From CAZWRN01 sp964446685 (GTDB lineage: Bacteria; Patescibacteriota; Microgenomatia; Daviesbacterales; UBA10151): DNA of 15,846 bases. Positions within the stretch are counted from its first letter, which is position 1. The number at the start of each line of letters is the position of its first letter. The position numbers were made by a program, and so were the translations under genes. Of this stretch, positions 11,753 through 15,846 are shown one piece after another. The notes under the pieces are model-generated. The model was given only the letters and a program-made list of their open reading frames with translations. It had not been told where the DNA came from and searched no databases. The DNA lies in NCBI GenBank assembly GCA_964446685.1, contig CAYUPO010000022.1, forward strand, positions 1 to 15,846, given 5' to 3'.

Positions 11753-12670
11753 ATGATTACTTATTCTTATAAAAATTCAAAGGATAAAGAGATCCAGGAG
11801 CTCTCCGAGTTTAAAGCCGGCAGCTGGATTCATGTCTCAAATCCGGTTAAAAATGAACTTACTTTGCTGGAGGAAAAATTTGGCTTAGACGCCGGTTTAC
11901 TGAAAGATGCCACAGATGAAAACGAAGTCCCTCGTTATGAAGTGGAAAAAGATGTCCTTTACATATACATGCGCTTTCCCCCTATCCAGGAAGAATCAAT
12001 TATTACTTCCCCAATTTTAATAGCTGTGGGACCAAATTTTGTTCTGACTCTGGGCAGAAATACCGAAACTATTACTGATGCTCTTTATAAACGAAGCAGT
12101 TACACTACTTCTCAGCAAACTTCCTTAGTACTGGCTATTCTTAGTATTATTAATTCTGAATACCAAACTTACTTAAGAGATATTTCCAAAAAAGTCCGCA
12201 CTTCCACCATCAAACTGGAAAAAATCCGAAACAAAGATATTATCAGATTTGTGATTTTCGAAAACGTTTTAAATGACTTTTTATCCGCACTGGTTCCATC
12301 AAGCGCCATTCTCAATCATTTAATGCTTGGCAAACATTTACCTTTGACTGAACACGACAAAGATATTGTTGAAGATTTAAAACTGTCGAACATTGAAATT
12401 ATAGAAATTAGTAAAACCACTCTTCGTGCTATGGTCAATATCCGTGAAGCTTATTCCACTATTGTAACCAACAATTTAAATGACATTATTAAACTACTGA
12501 CATCATTAACAGTGATTCTGGCAGTACCAACAATGATCTCCAGTTTCTTTGGCATGAATGTCCCAATGGAATTTGCTCAAACCCCGATGATGTTTCTAGG
12601 AATTATATTAACTTCAATATTTATCTCAGTTAGCTTAATTGTTGTTTTTATAAAAAAAGACTGGATATAG
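11753..12670 (+). CDS. corA: CorA-family divalent cation transporter
   Basis: A 305-residue CorA-type Mg2+/Co2+ channel of the cytoplasmic membrane. A long N-terminal cytoplasmic domain (about 1-245) includes the usual D-E-N-E-V-P-R-Y-E segment and the long stalk helix. The first membrane helix (about 249-266) leads to the ion-selectivity motif Gly267-Met268-Asn269 in SSFFGMNVPMEF. The second helix (about 279-300) ends with K-K-D-W. The loop after GMN, P-M-E-F-A-Q-T, is shorter and less acidic than in Thermotoga CorA. The ATG is 2 nt after the stop of the coiled-coil membrane protein, which suggests a functional partner. No M-box riboswitch is recognised upstream. Confidence 0.95.
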   Translation: MITYSYKNSKDKEIQELSEFKAGSWIHVSNPVKNELTLLEEKFGLDAGLLKDATDENEVPRYEVEKDVLYIYMRFPPIQEESIITSPILIAVGPNFVLTLGRNTETITDALYKRSSYTTSQQTSLVLAILSIINSEYQTYLRDISKKVRTSTIKLEKIRNKDIIRFVIFENVLNDFLSALVPSSAILNHLMLGKHLPLTEHDKDIVEDLKLSNIEIIEISKTTLRAMVNIREAYSTIVTNNLNDIIKLLTSLTVILAVPTMISSFFGMNVPMEFAQTPMMFLGIILTSIFISVSLIVVFIKKDWI

Positions 12671-12683
12671 CAGTATTAAGGGG

Positions 12684-12709
12684 TAAGTATTAAGTATTAA
12701 GTATTAAGT
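12684..12709 (+). repeat. 7-bp tandem repeat TAAGTAT between corA and NUDIX genes
   Basis: Three perfect TAAGTAT units (12684-12704) plus a partial TAAGT end 1 nt before the NUDIX ATG. AAGGGG (12678-12683) is just upstream and could serve as ribosome site, but it would lie 27 nt from the ATG. Confidence 0.8.
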
Positions 12710-12710
12710 T

Positions 12711-13139
12711 ATGGTAAAAAAACTTCCTTATCAAGAATTCTTAGCAATTTATGACAAAGTTCCCCGTTTATGTGTTGAACTGGTGTTACAAAATGATCAG
12801 GGTATTTTGCTAACCAAAAGAGCAATAGAACCAGCCAAAGATTATTGGCATTTGCCAGGCGGTACTTTGCTCAAGGGAGAATCTGTTGCAGAAGCTGGAA
12901 TTAGAATTGCTGCGGAAGAACTTGGCTCAGAAATAGAAATGCAGGATTTAATTGGTTTTATTGAATACACACCAGAAATGTCTGCCGGTCAGGGAGTCAG
13001 CTTAGTTTTTCAGGCTTCACTCCAATCACACCAAATCACTTTAAATGAACAAGCATCAGAATTTGAATATTTCAATCCACTGCCTGAAGATACGATATCA
13101 GAAACAAAAAAATTCCTGGAACAAAAAGTGTTAAAATAG
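12711..13139 (+). CDS. NUDIX hydrolase
   Basis: A 142-residue NUDIX protein, hydrolysing a nucleoside diphosphate linked to another moiety. The NUDIX box runs from Gly51 (GTLLKGE57...R65-I-A-A-E69-E70-L-G72). It fits Gx5Ex7R and keeps the metal-binding Glu69-Glu70, but the Glu normally following Arg65 is Ile. Y-W-H-L-P-G-G before the box and the substituted REUxEE resemble GDP-mannose mannosyl hydrolase-like members (RLTMAELG type), so a nucleotide-sugar substrate is one possibility. It is 40 nt after corA and 4 nt before the HIT gene, on the same strand. No close Shine-Dalgarno sequence is present. Confidence 0.9.
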   Translation: MVKKLPYQEFLAIYDKVPRLCVELVLQNDQGILLTKRAIEPAKDYWHLPGGTLLKGESVAEAGIRIAAEELGSEIEMQDLIGFIEYTPEMSAGQGVSLVFQASLQSHQITLNEQASEFEYFNPLPEDTISETKKFLEQKVLK

Positions 13140-13143
13140 CTAA

Positions 13144-13539
13144 ATGGAAAACTGTATTTTCTGCAAAATAGTCAAAGGAGATATTCCCTGCCATCTAGTT
13201 TGGGAGGATGAAAAACATCTGGCATTTCTCAGCATTCACCCGATAAAAGATGGCCATACCTTAGTTATTCCAAAAAAACATCACCCTTATACATTTGAAA
13301 TTCCCGATTTAGAATATACTGAACTATGGATTGCAGTTAAAAAAGTTTCAACTTTACTAAAAAATTCCTTTCATCCAAAAAGTGGCAAAATTGGTTCAAT
13401 AGTCTATGGAATGGATGTGGATCACAGTCATATTCATTTAGTTCCTGTAGATGAATCAGGCGACCTGTCATTTACTAATGCCAAATCAGCTACTCCCGAA
13501 AAATTAAAAGAAATCCAGGAAAGAATCCAAAACTCCTAA
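13144..13539 (+). CDS. HIT family (HINT-like) nucleotide hydrolase
   Basis: A 131-residue histidine-triad protein. The triad is His94-Ser-His96-Ile-His98-Leu-Val, with His96 the expected nucleophile. N-terminal C-I-F-C-K-I (Cys4, Cys7) is the zinc-binding start of HINT-like members. I-H-P-I-K-D-G-H-T-L-V-I-P-K-K-H-H is the standard substrate-binding segment. HINT-like enzymes cleave AMP-lysine and other nucleoside phosphoramidates or dinucleotides. The C-terminus (SATPEKLKEIQERIQ) is a charged helix. It lies 4 nt after the NUDIX stop, so the two are very likely co-expressed as a nucleotide clean-up pair. Confidence 0.93.
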   Translation: MENCIFCKIVKGDIPCHLVWEDEKHLAFLSIHPIKDGHTLVIPKKHHPYTFEIPDLEYTELWIAVKKVSTLLKNSFHPKSGKIGSIVYGMDVDHSHIHLVPVDESGDLSFTNAKSATPEKLKEIQERIQNS

Positions 13540-13567
13540 GGCATTTTTTCTTATCTTAAAATTGTAG

Positions 13568-13629
13568 TTCTCGACTTCGCTCGAACAATATATTAAATAC
13601 TTTTCGACCGAACGAAGTGAGTGGAGAAA
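13568..13629. repeat. Dispersed inverted repeat between HIT and purD-like genes
   Basis: TTCTCGACTTCGCTCGAA (13568-13585) faces TTCGACCGAACGAAGTGAGT...GGAGAA (13603-13628). The ends TTCTC-ACT/AGT-GAGAA are complementary. The CGAACGAAGTGAG core is the same style of sequence as the repeats at 3673-3785 and 5586-5778. Confidence 0.55.
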
Positions 13630-13687
13630 TACCTCAATAAAACTTCAGACTTGTATCTTGTAATTTATTTCTTGTATCTTTAACTCA

Positions 13688-15031
13688 ATGAAAAACAAAG
13701 TAGTTGTAATTGATGGCGGCGGCAGAGGGGCAGCATTGGTTCATGCTTATTCCAAAAGCGCCGCAGTTTCTGAGCTTTTTGCTATTCCCGGTAATGACTT
13801 AATGCAGTCTTTGACAAAGAAAAAAGTTACTATTTTTCCAGATTTAAAAACCACCAGTATCAATCAAATCTTAGAAATCTGTCAAAAAGAAAAACCATCT
13901 TTAATAGATGTAGCCCAAGATAATGCTGTCGAAGCCGGACTCGCAGATACCTTAAGAGATGCCGGATTTAATGTGATAGGCCCCTCAAAAAAAGCCGGAC
14001 AACTGGAATGGGACAAATCATTTTCCAGAGAACTTCTTAAAAAAACCAGTGCTCCCCAACCAGAATATGTTAGTTTTAACAGCTTTGCCAAAGGAATTTC
14101 CTATATCAAAAAATCATCTGATAAACCACGTTTCATTAAAGCTGCCGGTCTGGCTGAAGGCAAAGGAGCTCTCCCGGCTAAAAATAATCAGGAAGCAATC
14201 GAAAGAATTAATGAGTTAAAAAGATTCGGTAAAGCAGCTGAAAGTTTTTTGATAGAAGATTGGCTGATCGGTGAAGAGTTCTCAGCTTTTGCTATCTGTG
14301 ATGGTAAAAATTACCAATTTATCAATACCGCTCAGGATCATAAAAGAGTATTAGATGGAGATCTGGGCGAAAACACCGGCGGTATGGGCTGCTCCACGCC
14401 ACCAATGGTAGCAACTCCGGAAATCTTAGGCCAGGTTCATAAAATTATCAAAGAAACCTTACACCAACTAGCCAAAATGGGTCGGCCTTACAACGGTATT
14501 CTCTATTTTGGCGGAATCGTGGTTGAAACTAAAAAAGGACCAACTGTTTATGTAATCGAGTTTAACGCCCGCTGGGGAGATCCGGAAGTAGAGGTTATCT
14601 TACCTGGTATTGAAGGCGATTATTACCAGCTTGCCTTATCCTGTGCTCAGGGCAAATTAAATGATATTAAAGTTCAGACAGATGGAAAATACCGAGTCTG
14701 CATCGCAGCCGCTTCCAAAGGCTACCCTTTAGATTATTCGGCAGTCAAAGGAAAAGAGATTCAAGGTTTGGAAGAGCTGTTACAAGATAAAGATATTACG
14801 ATATATGGAGCCGGGGTGAAAAAAGACGGCACCAAGTACCTGGCAAATGGCGGTCGACTCTTTTATGTAGTAGCCGAAGGCCATAATGTCATCAAAGCCA
14901 CCAACACCGCCTACAACGCCCTAAAACAAGTCAAAATAGAAGGCAAAAACAGCGAAAATCTATTACATTTTAGAAGAGATATTGGGTACAGAGATATTCT
15001 CAGATTACTAAATAATAAACCTAACAATTAA
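13688..15031 (+). CDS. purD: Phosphoribosylamine-glycine ligase (PurD-like), divergent
   Basis: A 447-residue ATP-grasp ligase. PurD joins glycine to 5-phosphoribosylamine, step two of purine synthesis. Q-D-H-K-R (216-220), D-G-D and N-T-G-G-M-G (229-234) match the PurD signature closely. Phe292-N-A-R-W-G-D-P-E300 is the metal-binding FNARFGDPE segment, and R-R-D-I-G-Y-R closes the protein. Several normally fixed positions differ: N-terminal G-G-R-E-H is G-G-R-G-A, P-G-N-A-G is P-G-N-D-L, and K-A-D-G-L-A-x-G-K-G has Ala for Asp. No other pur gene is in the window. ATG 13688 follows direct repeats of CTTGTATCTT. A weak TTGTAT-18-TATCTT promoter ends 7 nt before it. Function may be altered. Confidence 0.85.
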   Translation: MKNKVVVIDGGGRGAALVHAYSKSAAVSELFAIPGNDLMQSLTKKKVTIFPDLKTTSINQILEICQKEKPSLIDVAQDNAVEAGLADTLRDAGFNVIGPSKKAGQLEWDKSFSRELLKKTSAPQPEYVSFNSFAKGISYIKKSSDKPRFIKAAGLAEGKGALPAKNNQEAIERINELKRFGKAAESFLIEDWLIGEEFSAFAICDGKNYQFINTAQDHKRVLDGDLGENTGGMGCSTPPMVATPEILGQVHKIIKETLHQLAKMGRPYNGILYFGGIVVETKKGPTVYVIEFNARWGDPEVEVILPGIEGDYYQLALSCAQGKLNDIKVQTDGKYRVCIAAASKGYPLDYSAVKGKEIQGLEELLQDKDITIYGAGVKKDGTKYLANGGRLFYVVAEGHNVIKATNTAYNALKQVKIEGKNSENLLHFRRDIGYRDILRLLNNKPNN

Positions 15032-15032
15032 A

Positions 15033-15557
15033 TTATTCCTGAAGCATCATCTTGCCAACTGTATCATGATTAGTCAAATAATAATCCTGATCTTTTTTTA
15101 AAATTGATCCTTCTTTTCCCATTTCTTTATTTAACTTCTCAATTACTATATCCCATTTTTCTTGTACAGTTTGAATAGTAGCCAAATCTTTCCATTCATC
15201 TATCTTGACTGTTTCCAAAGTTTCATTGAGAGGATCTGTTACAACTTGAGGTAAAACATCAGTTCCAATTAACCAGTCAACTCTTTCTATTAAATTTTCT
15301 CTCTGACCAGGAACTTTTGCTTTAAATGAAGGTGGTAAATTTTGATCAGGATTCAACAAATTTCTAGCGTTGATTAAAGAGTTGCTACTATCACTAACGT
15401 AAGCTACCACCATTCCCCTTCTATATTGGTCAGTATTAATTCCTTTTTGTTCTAAATCCTGACGATGATTAAGCAACCAAGATTCACTAACTCTTGGTTG
15501 AATACCCCATTTATCCGGACCATTAACAACGTTTCTCTCAGCTTCAAGTTGCGTCAT
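15033..15557 (-). CDS. Hypothetical soluble protein
   Basis: A 174-residue protein that I do not recognise. It has no membrane segment or signal peptide. The N-terminal half contains W-G-I-Q-P-R-V-S-E-S-W-L and Y-R-R-G-M-V-V-A-Y-V-S-D. The middle is Pro/Asn-rich (LLNPDQNLPPSFKAKVPGQ). The C-terminal 70 residues are mostly charged helix (TIQTVQEKWDIVIEKLNKEMGKEG). The gene converges on purD with a single base between the stop codons. A good promoter with the leaderless layout supports both its reality and the ATG at 15557. Confidence 0.65.
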   Translation of the reverse strand: MTQLEAERNVVNGPDKWGIQPRVSESWLLNHRQDLEQKGINTDQYRRGMVVAYVSDSSNSLINARNLLNPDQNLPPSFKAKVPGQRENLIERVDWLIGTDVLPQVVTDPLNETLETVKIDEWKDLATIQTVQEKWDIVIEKLNKEMGKEGSILKKDQDYYLTNHDTVGKMMLQE

Positions 15558-15564
15558 TGAACCT

Positions 15565-15593
15565 ATTGTAAATTAAAGTTCTACGTTTATCAA
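15565..15593 (-). promoter_or_regulatory. Promoter of hypothetical gene, leaderless geometry
   Basis: On the minus strand TTGATA (15588-15593), a 17-bp spacer and TACAAT (15565-15570) lie 7 nt before ATG 15557. Both hexamers match consensus at 5 of 6 positions. Confidence 0.65.
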
Positions 15594-15626
15594 ACAGCGT
15601 TAACCTTCCTTTTTTAGTCTCTATTT

Positions 15627-15634
15627 GCTAGAAT
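15627..15634 (+). promoter_or_regulatory. Extended -10 promoter-like element
   Basis: TTTGCTAGAAT contains TG-n-TAGAAT, an extended -10 box. No gene starts within the next 150 bp on this strand except the tRNA, and a terminator-like hairpin follows at 15701-15722. It may drive a short non-coding transcript or the tRNA precursor. Confidence 0.35.
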
Positions 15635-15700
15635 ACCAATACTGACGGAGTCACATATTTATTGCTTTTTATAGTAATAAATAACTGACTTTGTATTTAC

Positions 15701-15722
15701 AAAAAATTGCTTGCAATTTTTT
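15701..15722 (+). terminator. Terminator-like hairpin
   Basis: AAAAAATTGC (15701-15710) and GCAATTTTTT (15713-15722) are exact complements with a two-base TT centre, giving a stem followed by T's. It lies upstream of tRNA-Gly and downstream of the extended -10 element. Confidence 0.5.
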
Positions 15723-15791
15723 CTAAGGAGAAATAGATGTAAGTTGAAGCAAAATCAGAATTTTGCGGAAACTGAAATCGAATTTCGACGC

Positions 15792-15846
15792 GCGGGTGTA
15801 ATTCATCGGTAGAATGTCACTTTTCCAAAGTGAACGTAAGGGGTTC
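15792..15846 (+). tRNA. tRNA-Gly(UCC), 3' end beyond the window
   Basis: Starts GCGGGTG (15792-15798), D arm ATTC-ATCGGTA-GAAT, anticodon stem TCACT/AGTGA with loop TTTCCAA giving UCC, then the start of the T arm (AGGGG-TTC). The sequence ends in the T loop, so the acceptor 3' strand is not seen. Two small hairpins (GCAAAAT/ATTTTGC and GAAAT/ATTTC) precede it at about 15750-15786. Confidence 0.92.

Overview
The window looks like a piece of a small-genome, AT-rich bacterium, most likely of the Patescibacteria/CPR type. This is an inference from short genes, many small proteins with no assigned function, scarce Shine-Dalgarno sequences, tRNAs without encoded CCA, and spacers packed with short palindromic repeats of the 'gagcgaagcgaa' kind. 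No rRNA, CRISPR array or insertion-sequence transposase is visible.

Layout. (1) 1-2335: the 5' part of a leftward EamA/DMT exporter diverges from a rightward P1B-type metal ATPase. (2) 2332-4251: three leftward small genes, a DUF4112 membrane protein, a DUF1003 membrane protein and a coiled-coil protein. A repeat-laden 430-bp spacer, including a 150-bp element with 12-bp terminal inverted repeats, lies among them. (3) 4473-6242: a Fic-domain AMPylator and a GIY-YIG nuclease. The nuclease gene is bracketed by tandem and palindromic repeats. (4) 6243-7153: leftward nth (endonuclease III) translationally coupled to a small membrane protein. (5) 7510-8098: an RRM RNA-binding protein with a strong promoter, a structured leader and a strong terminator, converging on tRNA-Leu(UAA). 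(6) 8272-10790: a HAD-like protein divergent from a DAO-family FAD oxidoreductase. (7) 10927-13539: tRNA-Pro(UGG), then a rightward cluster of a DUF1003/iron-permease-like coiled-coil protein, CorA, a NUDIX hydrolase and a HIT protein. (8) 13688-15557: a divergent PurD-like ligase convergent with a hypothetical gene. (9) 15558-15846: a non-coding stretch with a promoter-like and a terminator-like element, then tRNA-Gly(UCC) cut by the window edge.

The genes do not form one pathway. Metal handling recurs (P1B ATPase; CorA with its membrane partner), as do nucleotide clean-up and metabolism (NUDIX, HIT, PurD-like) and DNA repair or mobility (Nth, GIY-YIG with repeats).

The most notable signals are these. 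Five genes have a -35/17-bp/-10 promoter placed 6-9 nt before the ATG, implying leaderless or nearly leaderless mRNAs. In contrast the RRM gene has a hairpin leader, an extended Shine-Dalgarno-like stretch and a possible AUU start. The GIY-YIG gene sits inside a nest of REP-like palindromes. A DUF1003-like membrane coiled-coil protein is tightly coupled to CorA.
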